Shown: positions 1 to 11,233, numbered from the stretch's first letter. The stretch is DNA of 64,000 nt from Agrypnia vestita (GCA_016648135.1 JADDOH010003987.1:1-64000); one strand, 5' to 3'. The notes: generated by a model from the letters alone, not told the origin. A program made the numbers and translations.

Positions 1-148
1 AAAATCTACATTGATTTTTTACGGAATTTGAGAGCAAGATACTTTATTGTGTGTAATGAAATTCATCCGAATACTTGCATTACACTAGGATACGCCAGGA
101 AATATTATTTCCAATTTTTGTTAAATTCCTTTTTACCAGTATTTACAA
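1..148. repeat. Dispersed repeat K, copy 1
   Basis: This segment recurs almost unchanged at about 47061-47210, including the shared words TAATGAAATTCATCCGAAT and ACGCCAGGAAATATTATTTC. No protein is encoded. In both places it lies directly upstream of a copy of foldback MITE B, so the two may be one composite repeat. The window begins inside it. Confidence 0.7.
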
Positions 149-343
149 TTCAGAATATTTTGAGTTTGTTCAAATCTCAAATCTCAAATCTCAAAAAAAC
201 CCAAATGACTTCTATACCTACTTTCCCATAATTAATACAGTTTCGTCTCTGTGAGATATCTATATTATACACTAATTGATTAATAATGTCTCTGTGACAT
301 AAATCCAGCACTGTTCTGAAAGATTTGAACAAACTCAAAATAG
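149..343. repeat. Foldback MITE B, partly rearranged copy
   Basis: The left arm starts TTCAGAATATTTTGAGTTTG and the right arm ends GAACAAACTCAAAAT, its inverse. The left arm is interrupted by a small triplication of CAAATCT. The complete family member at 47215-47503 shows the intended structure, with about 70-bp inverted arms containing CAGTGCTGGA and CACAGAGACATTA. The right end joins directly to the truncated end of the Harbinger-derived element at 344. Confidence 0.6.
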
Positions 344-1213
344 ACCAAATATCCGTTAGTAAATCGACAATTGACGAACGGATTGTCATTCGTTCATAAA
401 TATTACCAACGCTTGTCCTTTAAAACTTTTTTGAACATCCGTAAGTATCGCAATATCGTACTGCTCTCGTCTATGATTTTAGAGCTGTCAAAGGCGAATT
501 ATATCTCTTTTCTATGGAAACGAAACGTAACTTCACTAAACAAAACCTAAAATTTCTCGCTCGCACCGGATTTTTGGGATACTTCCCACAACACCACATT
601 GGCAGTAGCCTTTGAAACCCCAACAAAGTCTGCAGCAGCTAATAATATTGATCCAAGAGCATAGAAGATAGAATCTCAAGGCAACAAACAATTTTGTGGT
701 AGACGATAATGCCAGATTCCTACGCGTGCGCTTTTTTACATTTTGCCCAATATCTTCTAGAAACTCTCAAGCAGACCTTTTCGATAAGCGAAAACAGTAG
801 ATAAAATCTGCGTCATTTAAAATATTAAAATAATCCACTCGTATATTGAACACTTTGTCGTCGAGTATGTTCTTCATCCGACAAAAACAGCTGGACATCG
901 TTATCTGAAAGCATTTTTCCTTAAAAGTGTAGCAGCAGTCAGGACAGTATACATGTACACGTTAAACAAACAGCATGAAACGCAAATTGACAATGAACCT
1001 AACCTTAAAAAATAATACGTCAATCTGTCATACTTCTGTCAATTTCAACTAACGGACAGTAAACTGGTGGTTCGACTGTCGGTATCAGCTGTCGGTAAAA
1101 TTTTACTAAAATTTGACCAACGGATTGTTACAAGACGAAAAAAATGACTTTTGTATCAAATTTAGGATTATATGGTATGAAATTTAACTAACGGAAGTTT
1201 ATAAGACCGGCCC
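344..1213 (-). mobile_element. PIF/Harbinger-derived deletion element, copy 1 (one end truncated)
   Basis: The sequence matches, in inverted orientation, the complete copy at 29456-30331 along its whole length. The 1213 end keeps the terminal inverted repeat (TTTATAAGACCGGCCC). The 344 end lacks roughly the outer 25 bases, so the element is broken there. On the minus strand around 598-646 it keeps a Harbinger-like helix-turn-helix stretch (GVSKATANVVLWEVSQ) in frame. The stretch has frameshifts in the other copy. The DDE catalytic half is absent, so the element depends on a transposase supplied elsewhere. Confidence 0.75.
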
Positions 1214-1245
1214 TGAGATGGTTTGGCCATATGGAGCAAGTAAGT
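1213..1245 (+). pseudogene. Short LINE reverse-transcriptase scrap (LRWFGHME)
   Basis: Immediately after the Harbinger-derived end the plus strand reads LRWFGHMEQ. This is the hallmark of the C-terminal part of RTE/CR1-type LINE proteins, seen again in the 48602-49312 copy as LRWFGHVERM. Only about ten codons survive. It is either part of the insertion target or a coincidence. Confidence 0.35.
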
Positions 1246-2429
1246 ATGTATATAAATATAAGAAAATATATGAGTCGAAGGACAACAGATTTCCATAATT
1301 TATCTTAATTGATAAATAATAATTATTAAAGTACATTGACAAAGTCTGCTTATGACACTGATGATGAAGATTCATGTCACGACAATAGGTATCTAATGAA
1401 TGAATGATGACGAATGGAAAAAGTAGAAAAAACAGCGTGACTACAAAAAAACTAAATACAATGGTTTCCAATATGTTGAAATGTATCTACACGTGATGTT
1501 TTTTTTTCGTTAAAATTCCGAGATTCATAAAAATATTTAACTAGCAAAAAATGTATCTTTTTAATTAGCACTAGAAAGGATACTTAACCTAATATTGTGG
1601 TAATATCATATGGACAAAAATTTATTTGACATTCATTTATTTAATGTACCTACGGAACATTAACACGTTGATGATGGAATTTACATGTTTGCGGTTTGAT
1701 GACTACATTTTTATTGTTGTGTTTGGCAATAAAAATGTTTTCAAATTGCTCTCCTACAGTGAGTATAGTTTGTAATTGATGTAAATTATGTAAATAAATG
1801 TTACTGTAAAGGTCTGAAATAGTCAAAATCATATCATATTAGTAATTTGTGTCTATAACACTTTCTTTTTATAGGTAGGTACCTACACCGTGATACTATT
1901 ATTAGATGGCAGAAAAAGTACATGTAATATTTCTGCTTGCTGACAACGTACACGACTGGTGAAGCTCTCATGCATCTATGGTGAATTGGGACACAATCCA
2001 GCAGTGTGACGTTAGCCACAACGTATGTTACAATGTGTATGGCGTTCCGCGTCAAACGCCGCGATTGCCACGTGGTCAAAATGATTCATATTAGATACAT
2101 ATAGTTGGCATGCTCTTTTATGCTCGTCAATCGGTCATCCAGAAAAATCGGTATTGGCTGAGCACTTTATAGATACGGGCCACCATTTTTCATTCGAGCC
2201 GAAAATCTTAGTCACCATACGCGCCTGGTCAAGAGGCAATCGAAATACGAGTATATAAGCACTGGTAAATATTGATAGAGATGACGGTCTTAAGTTAAAA
2301 ACCTCGTGGTATCCGGCGCTGGAGGACCAATTAAATCGACGATCCGCACAGTCCGACATCCGACAGTAGATAAAACAGTGACATAGCGCTACAGAAATTA
2401 TTGATAACACCTGCCTCCGACACGGAAGC
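1246..2429. other. No gene seen
   Basis: The stretch is AT-rich with short chance frames on the minus strand, none of which resembles a known protein. It contains no tRNA-like sequence, no long repeat shared with the rest of the window, and no clear inverted repeat. Confidence 0.5.
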
Positions 2430-2665
2430 ACAACACACTACATCAAGACATACAGGCCCAACTTTCGACATGGTACTGCAATCCAGTACTTAACCTAACA
2501 CAAACTTGGACACACCCTGACTTCGGTACGGTATTGCAAGGCAATACGTAACCTACACTTCAACACACACTCATCACATCAGCCCTGATGATGAACTCTG
2601 CAATGCCAGAGAGGTCACATATACATGGCAGAATATCCCAGAAAACTATACACAGCAGATTAAGT
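2430..2665. repeat. Degenerate copy of foldback family P
   Basis: It contains GCAGAATATCCCAGAAAACT and CATCAGCCCTGATGATGAAC. These are diagnostic of the family whose better copies lie at 40848-41022 and 51574-51678. The inverted organisation is decayed here and only parts of the arms remain. Confidence 0.55.
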
Positions 2666-3258
2666 GCGATATTGGGGAACTTGTTGCAGAAGAAAGACCT
2701 AACTGGAATCAACGGTACACAGAGGTATCCAACATTTCGAAAGGGAAAGCCAACTGCCAATTGTTGCAAACAGGAGGAGAAGAGGCAAAGATAGTTTTTT
2801 TTTTTGGATTTTGAGCAAGTTTGGTATTTCAGTAGTTACCCACAATCATAGAGGACAGCTTTTCCAGGAATGCAGGATACCCGAACAAATAACGATCAAA
2901 AGTTGAGTTCCTGGGAAAAAGGTCATAAGGGAGTATCACAAGTAAACATCGTTAGGTGTATTTCATTTAAGGCTTCCTGTACGATCAAATTTCTCATTTT
3001 ACCACAGATATCATATAAGGATAAAGAACTTGCTTTACAAGAACTATGTAAAACTTGGATAGATGTTTGAAAATCTCTGCAATAATGAGTTTTTCGATCG
3101 GTGTCCGCTTCCTTCATCTTCACCTTGGCGGATCAGAACAAAAGCAAAAAAATGCAGTCATAATCAGCGCTACAAATCGCACTGTGAGTGCGGTTTTCAA
3201 TTGCATCCGCCGTCTCACCAACAGGAGGTCCCAACCTTCCAGGGACTAACTAACTAAG
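2666..3258. other. Mostly featureless; possible retroelement 3' end at 3140-3258
   Basis: Nothing recognisable is present from 2666 to 3140. The last hundred bases end in CCAGGGACTAACTAACTAAG. A short tandem CTAA tail of this kind is typical of RTE/CR1 LINE or LINE-dependent SINE 3' ends. No RT protein motif precedes it, so the assignment is tentative. Confidence 0.25.
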
Positions 3259-3897
3259 TTTTCAATGTAAGAATAATCGAAATATCATATTTATCCATCT
3301 CTCTTCAACCCTTCTCGTTCAACCGTTGGACGTCACTCTTCTGATGTCGGTTCTATAAATATTGTAACGGTCAACTTTCAGGACATTTCTTCCCTACTGT
3401 CCAATAAGACCTTGGTTCTGAGAGGGTGAGGCACGGCTCCGTACGGAACAGTGACCTCATCAAGAACGAGAAGAACCCCGTACTCTTCCGTGAGTTTGCC
3501 AGGACGTGGGTTTTGCGCTGGGAGCTGCTTCGTGTGTGATTTCTCTGTAGACTGTGGACACGTGGTGCCCGGACCAGAACTCCGTCTTTTAGTGTGGTCC
3601 TTGTTTTTGTCCTTCCTTACTAGGGAGTGGAATGATATCCCCTCACTGTCCTCCTTCCCACACTAATTCTATATATAGTCTTTTACCATGATCAATTATT
3701 ATTTATTTATTTATCTTTTTAAATGAACTTTCTATTTCTGTTTGCTATATGATATCTTACCGTTTTGTTCTTTTACCTTTGTTTTAAGTTTTTTCTTTGA
3801 TATTTCCTAATAAAGTTTGATATGTGGAGGAGGTACATTGAATGGACTATTGCGGGTCTCTTCGGGTCGTAGTCGCCCTTTACACGACGTGACACGG

Positions 3898-3938
3898 AGG
3901 TTGACAATTTTTTACTCTAAAGTAAAAATTGTCAACCT
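3898..3938. repeat. Near-perfect hairpin
   Basis: AGGTTGACAATTTTT and AAAAATTGTCAACCT form an inverted pair around a very short loop (ACTCTAAAGT region). Neither a target duplication nor a gene context identifies it. It could be a tiny foldback remnant. Confidence 0.7.
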
Positions 3939-4679
3939 GACGACGTATGAGTAGGACCGATATGGGAGCTGTTGCTCATAAAATGGTCCTGGGAATACGG
4001 TGGGTGTCCATTCACTGGTTCTCTGGAAAGTAGGTAGGTGGTTTCATAGATATTCCAATACTCCAATATCCCTTTTGCGACACATGGTCATTAGATGCAC
4101 GCAATAAAGCCAAGTTGGCTGGATGGTTATAGCGCAATCATTGGTCCCAGAGCCTGGACCGACAGAGCTTCTACGTGGTGACCGACGGGTAATAGACTTG
4201 AAGGTGAAGCTGATGTTTAGCAATCCATAGGGGATCCCAAAAGTACGGCTAAAGCGAGAAGCAGTGAGCGTCTGTCCCACATGTTAGGCGGCTCACAAAT
4301 GGTGGGTGTGGCAACTCGATGTATTTGGATACTAGTCGCATTCACCATACCTAATGGGTATCCAGGCTTATTCGTTTAATCCGATAATTGACCATAAATG
4401 AGCTATGATAGGGAATGCAGCCCTAGATAGTTGGGTCTCTCTGGTTCCACGTTTGACGACCATCGGTGAAACCAAAGCTTCGTGAAATAACGTACGCAAA
4501 GATGCACTACCCTGTCTGGTAGCGAGGGTGGTTTTCTCATCGGTGATCCAGAGACTGACAACATTCAAGGGCTAGCTTGCAGGACTCCAGGGCAAAGAAA
4601 AATAAAGCGGATGAAAGCCAGTCGTTCTGGGTTTGAAAATATAAGAGCCTATTACTTGAAATCTGGGAACGCTTACAGC
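3939..4679. other. No gene recognised
   Basis: This region of mixed composition lies upstream of two LINE 3' ends. I saw no protein family motif, no inverted repeat of note and no relation to other parts of the window. It could be 5' sequence of the LINE that ends at 4808, but I cannot show this. Confidence 0.35.
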
Positions 4680-4808
4680 AATAAAGGACTCCTGTATGAA
4701 ACGGCCTGGATGAAAGCGACACCCAGAACTGAAGAATATACAGCCTAAGAACGAGAAGAGCCGACCTAGGCAATAAGTTGGGACAGTGCAAGGAAGAAGA
4801 AAATGCAT
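4680..4808 (+). pseudogene. LINE ORF2 C-terminal tail, family L1a
   Basis: Reading plus with frame slips gives GLDE-like text, ATPRTEEYTAYERR and WDSARKKKM, then a purine-rich AAGGAAGAAGAAAA tail. The same text occurs on the minus strand at 31951-32115 (DTQNRRRYSLRTRIADPN, then WDCAIKKKKK). The shared end and GAA-rich tail identify a 5'-truncated LINE copy. Only the extreme C-terminus is present. Confidence 0.55.
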
Positions 4809-4899
4809 GCAATAAAACCCAATACTCTCACGTGGAAGCCAAAACGGTATCAAGAATCACGTACCTTTAATTCCTGTTAACAGTTAAGAATCACATTAT

Positions 4900-5395
4900 A
4901 GACCCAGAAACGCACAGTGAACGAGATCGATGTTATTTCCGCCTCCAAAATCAGATAAAATCCAGACTGCTATCCAGAAAAACTAGAATGTAAGTGTACA
5001 AAACACTCATCAAAACAGTGCTCACATAAACAGCTGAGACATGGGTACTGATTCAGAAAAATGAGCGAGCACTCAACATTTAGGAAAATAATATTTTGAG
5101 GAGTATCCTTCTCCCGATGGACAATGGACAATAGCGCAGGCACTACATCAACGAGTTCTATTATTTCTATAATGCAATTTATAAATCGGTGAATACTTCG
5201 AGGGTTGGATCGTGTGGATAATGGCAGACAACAAACATCGAAAACCCTGCTGAATACAAGACCTATCGGGAAAAGGAGCTTAAGTCTATGCCTTGAAGAT
5301 CCTGGGCTGGCACAAGACCGAGATAGTAAAGTGAGACTCTTAAGGAGGTCATCAGGGGTTATAGAGCCAACAGTGATGATGATGTTGAGCCATTT
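4900..5395 (+). pseudogene. RTE/CR1-like LINE reverse transcriptase C-terminus
   Basis: Across several frame slips the plus strand encodes NRCYF, then SRLLSRKTR, then VYKTLIKTVLT, ETWVLIQKNERALN and finally LNTRPIGKRS, AQDRD and LLRRSSGVIEP. This order (thumb, YxxETW motif, GKR/RPR linker, AQDRD tail) is characteristic of the ORF2 C-terminus in RTE-like LINEs of insects. The catalytic YxDD core and the endonuclease are missing. The element ends with a GTGATGATGATG tail. Several stops and frameshifts make it dead. Confidence 0.7.
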
Positions 5396-5734
5396 CCAAT
5401 CGAAATAAAATTATACTCTCTTCCATCGGTATTCATTAGAATACGACATAAATAATTATACGCCATGATGTCGAAAACATACAAAATATCTTCGAAAATG
5501 TTGAAAAGAGAAGGCCGTCCTTGACGACGTTATAACAGTCGAGTGATTATCGACTCTGAAGGTTGTCGTCTGGAGACTAATAGATTTTGAATGGTGTATC
5601 CCAATCATTCATTACAAACAAAAAAGGTAAATACGCGAAGAAGACCAACATCATAAATAATAATTGAGTATCTACGCTTGAGTACGTTTATGAAGTATTT
5701 TAGTATCTCGGCAGTATAGTAGCAAGTATTTATT

Positions 5735-5903
5735 TTCTTAAACTACAACAGGCCAAGTATCCCAAACACTATAGCAAAACACGTCACAAAACACTCCAGG
5801 CTTGAGTTAACCACACAGATGTATTGTGACTTCACCGGAAATCGAACCCAGAAACCCTGGTGTGAGAAGCCAGTGTCATGCACACTAGACATCCGAAGCA
5901 GGT
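5735..5903 (-). mobile_element. tRNA-derived SINE-1, copy 1
   Basis: On the minus strand a tRNA-like head keeps a recognisable B box (GGTTCGATTTCC) and the text TGACACTGGCTTCTCACAC. It is followed by the family body (TCTGTGTGGTTAACTCAAGC) and an A-rich end. The same arrangement is found at 43176-43345 and 60899-61022. The A box is decayed. Transcription would depend on RNA polymerase III and mobility on a LINE enzyme. Confidence 0.8.
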
Positions 5904-6534
5904 TCAAGGTTCCCCATCTCAGAAAAGGAAGAGAAAGGGAAAATATGACCTAAGTAGTATGGTTAGGAGCACTCGAAAATGTTAAATGAAGGAAGGGAAT
6001 GTAGTAGAAAAGAAGAATTTTTAACATGGGGAAGAGAAGAAAATCACACAATTCAAATATTGCCAGGTGTATACAAATTGAACTGCTTTAGTAAAACTGT
6101 GTCTTCAATATATTACATGTAAATCGATAATTTGTATGCATTACGAAGTTCAAAAGTGATTTCAGTTTATGTTTCAGAGAAAGTAACTTTCGTTCGGTCA
6201 GTTATAAAATCGTGAACGATATTAAAAACTGACGATGCATGAATGGAAGGATAATGCTTAAATTATGGTAATTTGAACCAAATGGTTTAGTGACAGCATG
6301 CATCAGGGCCAGATTAAGGTCTATGCACCTTAGACTCGATTGCATCAAGTTGGATTAATGTAAAAGTTCGTTGAAAGCATAGATTTTTGCGTCATTAAAT
6401 ACAATCGGGCCTTAGGTACCTGCCCAGAGTTTAAGTGAGAGAGAGCCTAATTGCCGAGACGAATGGGAATAAGCTGAATTGCTTTTGGCAAAATCAAACA
6501 TATTTTCGAGAACAAAGTGTAGATTTTTTGTGTG

Positions 6535-6620
6535 CTCGCCACCCGCGGCCCGAGGCGCGGAAGTGGTGGGGGAGGCGAGCGCATAAAACCAGGGACATTC
6601 GGGTGGGCCGCTCTCTTGAA
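6535..6620. other. CpG-rich patch
   Basis: A short GC block (around CGCCACCCGCGGCCCGAGGC) stands out from the AT-rich surroundings and is followed by a GCATAAAACC sequence. It might be a promoter remnant of a LINE 5' region or of a host gene. No exon can be supported. Confidence 0.25.
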
Positions 6621-6744
6621 TTGCCGAGTCACGCTTTAGATAGGCAGACTCTAGTACGCTCGGTCGGCAGCAAATACTTTAAATTTAACTGGAGTAAACC
6701 ATAAGTAATACACTACACAAAGTGATCCCGATAAACCTATAAAG

Positions 6745-7185
6745 AAAAACCTTCAAATCGTGCATACTGCCAGTGATGACGTATGGAATGGAGACAATGG
6801 CTTTTCAAAGAAAAGTGTAGAAAATCTCAAATTCACGCAACGATCCATGCTTGGAGTAAGCCTAAGAAGTTAGAAATAATGAAATTAGGCGCAGAACTAG
6901 AGTAGTGGATATCATGGATCGTGTAGCGAAGCTAAAATGGCAAAGGTCAAGGCATGTTGCAAGGCAGGATGCTACAAGATGGACTCCCAGAGTTTTGAAG
7001 TGGAGACCTTGGGAGAATAAAAGAGGCGTCGGAAGACCTCAAAAAGATGAGCCGATGATATTACCGATATGGGGGAAAGAAATGGCTACAATTTAACAAA
7101 TAACAAAGAAGGATGGAAGGGTATGGAAGAGGCCTATAAACAGCAGTGGAGAGATGAAGGCTGAAGAATAAGAAGAAGAAGAAGA
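6745..7185 (+). pseudogene. RTE-like LINE C-terminus with GAA-rich tail
   Basis: The frame reads CILPVMTYGMETMAF and then, after a slip, EIRRRTRVVDIMDRVAKLKW, with RHVARQDATRWTPRVLKWRP and NKRGVGRPQKD after it. This is the familiar order of the RT C-terminal domain: TYGMET, RRRT, LKW, GHVAR, WTPRVLKWRP and GRP. A stop follows, then KEWRxxxQQW-like text, and the copy ends in AAGAAGAAGAAGAAT. The catalytic part is lost by 5' truncation. It is among the better preserved LINE tails here. Confidence 0.8.
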
Positions 7186-7394
7186 ATAGCCTAATGATTC
7201 CTAAAATAATACTTATTTAATTACACATCATATTATAGATGTTTCCAAAAATGTGTAGTCATGCTAATACAATTCATTGCTTTACTGTTGATGCAATTCT
7301 GCGTCAAACAATAGATAAAAGAAACCAAATGTATTGCAATTATGTTTGACTCAAAACCTAGTCAGTCACATTTATCAATAAACAAAATTAAGTA

Positions 7395-7450
7395 AATATA
7401 ACATAATCGATAAAATTATTCAATGTCTTATCTAGGGCTCAAATTATCTA
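7395..7450. repeat. Dispersed repeat S, copy 1
   Basis: ATTCAATGTCTTATCTAGGG matches ATTCAATGCCTTACATAGGG at about 8609-8628, with similar flanks. Two diverged copies lie about 1.2 kb apart. Its nature is unknown. Confidence 0.5.
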
Positions 7451-7620
7451 AAAAAAGTGTGAGATTGGGTTTTTAATATGCGTTATAAGTCTTATTTTGG
7501 TTTATTTGATTAGAGACAATGTGCGAAAGCTTAGTTAGAAACGACGACCGGCGGTGTCTACAGGTAAATATCCTCTGATGCGAGCAACGCATTGCTCCGC
7601 GTGTGCTGGCACATCGGCCT

Positions 7621-7637
7621 AGAGAGAGAGAGAGAGT
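7621..7637. repeat. (GA)n microsatellite
   Basis: An uninterrupted GA run of about eight units, directly followed by GTGAGATGG. Confidence 0.9.
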
Positions 7638-7861
7638 GAGATGGCCAGTCTACTAACCTAATAGTGAATAGTACCCACCGCTTACCCAGGACCGTTCTTA
7701 GAGCAAAAGCTTCCATATCAGTCCTACTCAATCGTCTCCAGGTTGACATTTTTTTTGTACTAACAAGCAGGACCGTGCTGCTCCGCACCGGTCGTATAAC
7801 TTGTTGCAAAGCGGCACGGTCGCTAGATCAAAGTCATTCACTGTCCCAACCTATAGATACG

Positions 7862-8330
7862 TCTTTAATAATAGTAATAATAATTATAATTGGATAACTT
7901 ATATAGCGCCGTTTTCGCGAATACTCACCTCAAGGGCGCTTTACACAGAAAAATTATTATCTTACAAAACAACTAACTGCTAGAAAAGAAAAAACTTATT
8001 TACTATTACTTATTCACTAGGTGGCATACAAGAAATGGAATTAAAATTGAGTACTATTATAGTTGTGAGTCCCTGAAAGAATTAGGTGTTTTCGCGGAGT
8101 GCACAATAGGAGTGGAAAACATTAGCTAGCGCTTTTGTGGTCAGATTCTATAGGTTTTTATAGGATTGTCTAAATAAATGCGTCTTAAGTTGTTTTTTGA
8201 ACTGTGGTAAGCTGTCTGTTTGTCTCAGTTTATTAGGTAGTTTGTTCCATAACTTTGATCCAGCCACAGCGAAAGCACGATCACCGAAATTAGTTTTGTG
8301 GACGCGATTTACTTCAGCTAACCTATTTGT
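7862..8330 (-). pseudogene. CR1/L2-like LINE, C-terminus and 3' UTR
   Basis: On the minus strand 8305-8165 reads FGDRAFAVAGSKLWNKLP, then LRQTDSLPQFKKQLKTHLF. This is the conserved C-terminus of CR1/L2-clade ORF2. It is followed by a 3' UTR that contains GCGCCCTTGAGGTGAGTATT and GGCGCTATATAAG, a signature also known from CR1-like 3' UTRs. The copy ends in an ATTATTATTA-type short repeat, the usual L2/CR1 tail. The frame is open over the visible part, but the copy is 5'-truncated. Confidence 0.85.
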
Positions 8331-8459
8331 ATTAGATCTTTATTAGCAATATACTTAACATACGTATAACACTCACAATATATTTATCAATAAGAAAGAA
8401 GGAGTGTTTTTTGACAAGATCAGCAACCTGCATATTATAGTAAAGAAAATATGCTCACA

Positions 8460-8900
8460 GACCTGCTAACATAGCCTCAGATAAGGTAAAAATATAACCT
8501 AAAAGATGGAGGGAGTCCAACTCTCAAGAGGATAATGTAACAGTCACAACAGGTTACCAGGCCTAAACAAAGATCAAGAATAATATTGCGAATATATTCA
8601 ATAAAATGATTCAATGCCTTACATAGGGCCAAATTGCTCCAAATTATCTTCATAATTCGGGTCTGCTTAGAATATTCGTAAAAGTGCATTTTTGCGAGTG
8701 GTACATTTTACTACGGAAGTAGGCAAGCTGTTAATAGGAGCATTATTGAAGTAAAAAAACTCTGACAATGGGTTGTTCATGAACTTTAAAAGAGAAAGGC
8801 GGATTGTTAGAACTAAGGTTAGAACCGAGAGAGGTAGGTGGTTTAAAAAGGAGTGCCCTATAATTTTCAAGGTTGTATTGCATTTAATGAAATTATATTA
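8460..8900 (-). repeat. Unclassified repeat containing repeat S, copy 2
   Basis: The region carries the second copy of repeat S (8600-8655). On the minus strand it has an open stretch reading FYFNNAPINSLPTSVVKCTT. I do not recognise this as a named domain. Its position beside a LINE, and its sharing with 7.4 kb, suggest a TE fragment. Confidence 0.35.
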
Positions 8901-9137
8901 ATACAGTTGTTGAATATTTTGCTGTGGTGTTTGGAATATCTACCGGCATTTTGGAATCGATTTAAGAATCATTATCATTGCATCCGTGTTTCTAGATGAG
9001 ACGTCCAGAGAAGTACGAGATTTTGCACTTCATAAAGCAGGGAAAGATTGCCGAAAATTAGGGCTCTGGAAGAAGGAGAACACAATGGCTGAAAAATCTA
9101 AGACAATGGTGTGGCAATAAAGTGGTGACAGCCAACA

Positions 9138-9350
9138 TGACAGCTATAGCTAGACCGCATTCAAAATAATGTGCGCAAAAAATATGTGTATTATTACGAT
9201 TCAAAAAATAAACACAAAATAAGTTTTTCTAGTAAGTAAGTAACCTTTTTTAAACTAAAAAATATATATTTATTTAGAATTTCATTGTAATACGGGCTTG
9301 CCAGGCAATTTTCCCCCGGCTTTTTTCTTACCGGACAAAGCTAGGGAATG
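9138..9350. repeat. Dispersed repeat R, copy 1
   Basis: This segment is closely matched at 43943-44160: both have TATAGCTAGACCGCATTCAA, then GCGCAAAAAATATGTGT, then AAAAAATATATATTTATTT, then TTACCG/A ACAAAGCTAGG. The copies are direct and lie 34.8 kb apart. No protein or terminal repeat was seen. At 44 kb the copy lies next to a LINE GAA tail. Confidence 0.75.
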
Positions 9351-9420
9351 GTCTTTTTTTAATATAAATTATTTTTTTACAAATACATTTTTTTTACATG
9401 GTAGTGACAGAATGGATGTT

Positions 9421-9461
9421 TCTCTACTACATGAGTGTCATAAACTCGTGTGTAGGAGAGG
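9421..9461 (-). repeat. Hairpin followed by GAAAC (3' cassette variant)
   Basis: On the minus strand CTCTCCTACACACGAGT pairs imperfectly with ACTCATGTAGTAGAG and is followed by AAACATCC. It lies downstream of the GVKWFNELP LINE fragment on the same strand. In other copies of that family a similar hairpin ends in GAAACATG, which suggests this is a diverged cassette. Confidence 0.5.
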
Positions 9462-9519
9462 AGTATCATTACATTATACATTTACAAAGAATTTTGTGAT
9501 AAAATGTACATTTTCATCA

Positions 9520-9668
9520 GGTAATAAGTATAAGTATAGACAATCAAGTAATAATAAGTTAGTAATAGGTACATATACATAATAATAAGTAAGTAATAAT
9601 TAAAGTAATAAGTAGGTAATAAAAAGTAACAAGTAAGTAGGTAATAATAATAAGTAATTAGAAGGTAC
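9520..9668. repeat. AT-rich simple sequence (TAAGTA/TAATAA)
   Basis: The region is an irregular tandem of AGTAATAATAAGTAGGT-like units. The Tyr/Leu-rich chance frame on the minus strand reflects base composition and should not be read as a gene. It probably belongs to the AT-rich 3' UTR of the neighbouring LINE. Confidence 0.75.
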
Positions 9669-9689
9669 ATATATAATAAAAATAAAAAT

Positions 9690-9860
9690 TTAATCATTTC
9701 TGAAGGTATTTTTTCACGTTTTTTTAAATGATTCATAATTTTCCTCAGTCCTCATTTCAACAGGCAATTCGTTGAATCATTTCACACCTCTGATAGTGTA
9801 GTGATGCTGAGCAGTTGTGGTATGTATCACAGGGATATTTAATTTACTATTTTGATTGTG
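9690..9860 (-). pseudogene. LINE ORF2 C-terminus, GVKW family
   Basis: The minus strand reads NIPVIHTTAQHHYTIRG, then GVKWFNELPVEMR and NYESFKKT. This is the C-terminal signature of Jockey/CR1-like ORF2 (the xxxYNxLP...FKxxxK pattern). The same family appears at 22925-23098 (GVKWYNALL...FKKEVKSLI) and at 36180-36330 (GVKWFDELP). One in-frame stop follows FKKT. The domain upstream is lost. Confidence 0.75.
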
Positions 9861-10069
9861 GTCGACCTGTAACCCCGTTAAACGGATAGGGCATAAGAAG
9901 GAGAAGAAGAATAAAAGTACTTTTTACATTACACATTCTTTTTGTGAAGTGAAGAAAATCAAATCATCGAAAAAATATTTTGATCAGGTCACCTAGTACA
10001 CCTTCCCGGAATCAACATCATTAAAATTAAACAACATCACGAAAATTCTCCACTGTCATGGTATGCGGA

Positions 10070-10440
10070 GGGTTAACACGCTCGTACCCTAGGAGGTCGT
10101 AGTAAGACCATAATCTAGACTAGATTTCACAACCAGGTAACACATACGCCCGATCCAAAACCCTGTAATCAACTCTCCAACAGGCCAAAATGAGACAAAG
10201 AATAAATCCAAACGTGGAGCGTACCTTTCCAATATAGATCGAGGTCGCAGCATCAGATGAGGTCACCACCATCCATCGTCCGTGTGACGTAAGGCCCCGG
10301 CGGGTCAAGGCTACTTCGGGTCATCGAGGCTTTGTTCGGCTGTGAAAGGCGATCGGCTTCACGTCTCGAGAGCTGTTGCCAAGGGGAAGATAGAATGGGC
10401 GATGAGATCAAAGGTGTTCAGAAGGCGCTGCTCTGTAAGT
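10070..10440. other. No gene recognised
   Basis: The segment is moderately GC-rich and has short frames on both strands. I recognise no motif and see no repeat shared with the rest of the window. Confidence 0.4.
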
Positions 10441-10473
10441 TATCTAAGAGCCGGTTGCTCAAACAAAAAATCT

Positions 10474-11233
10474 TGTTTAAGCCGGTGCACATGATTTTGG
10501 ACATGTGTCATCAAAAAAAAATTATTCGCAGCTTACCCTGTCCACAATCCAAGAAACAGTACTTCCGATACATCACTTACCTACCTTTTCATCTGTAGTG
10601 GTACTTGTACGACTCTGCGCCGGCCGACCCAGCGATTTGTTTACGTTAACATAATAAAACCGCCGTGCCCGTAAACATACGAGAACAAAGAAGGTCGCAC
10701 TTGGGAGGAAAAAACAATGAGTGTTCAGCCGAGTGTCTGCCATACCATCTGGATAACCTGTGCTGCGCAATATCAGACTTCATTTGTTCATCCCTTTACT
10801 TATAATTGTAACCTGCGCATCACCACTTGCTCCCGGTGCATATCTCAGAGTGGAGAAATAAACATCAACAGTACAATCAATCACTTTTCCATTCCACGAA
10901 CACGGAACCTTTCCTAAACATCCATCCTGTGGCTATGTAAGGTTATGAAAACCTAATACATGATAAGATATATAAAATAAATTTATTTTCAACAATGCCT
11001 GCTGGCAAACATTAATTTACTGTTGTGGCATTATCCGTTTATTCCAGCGAGGACTATTAAATTACTTTTCCTGCTAAGGATGTACTATAAAATCAGGTGA
11101 TCGTTAGGAAAATGTGTGGAATCTTGCATAATATTGTACATTCCGACATAACAATGTCGAAACATTGAATAAAATCAACTTTGATGACAAATGTCTAAAA
11201 TTACGAGCAGTGCGAACGCGCACCGGCTTAAAC
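10474..11233. mobile_element. Candidate nonautonomous DNA element with imperfect TIRs
   Basis: The left end TGTTTAAGCCGGTGCACATG and the inverse of the right end (CGTTTAAGCCGGTGCGCGTT) match. Similarity continues inward for about 55 bp (GACATGTGTCATCAAA versus GACATTTGTCATCAAA). The interior holds no transposase. No target duplication could be settled, so the exact ends and superfamily are open. Confidence 0.45.

Noticed and set aside
3451..3666. 71-codon plus-strand frame ending TREWNDIPSLSSFPH
   Set aside because: The WNDIP text recalls the WNxLP motif of LINE C-termini, but the rest has no similarity and no tail follows, so it was not annotated as a LINE.
9482..9736. Tyr/Leu-rich 84-codon minus-strand frame
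   Set aside because: It is a by-product of the TAAGTA/TAATAA simple repeat.
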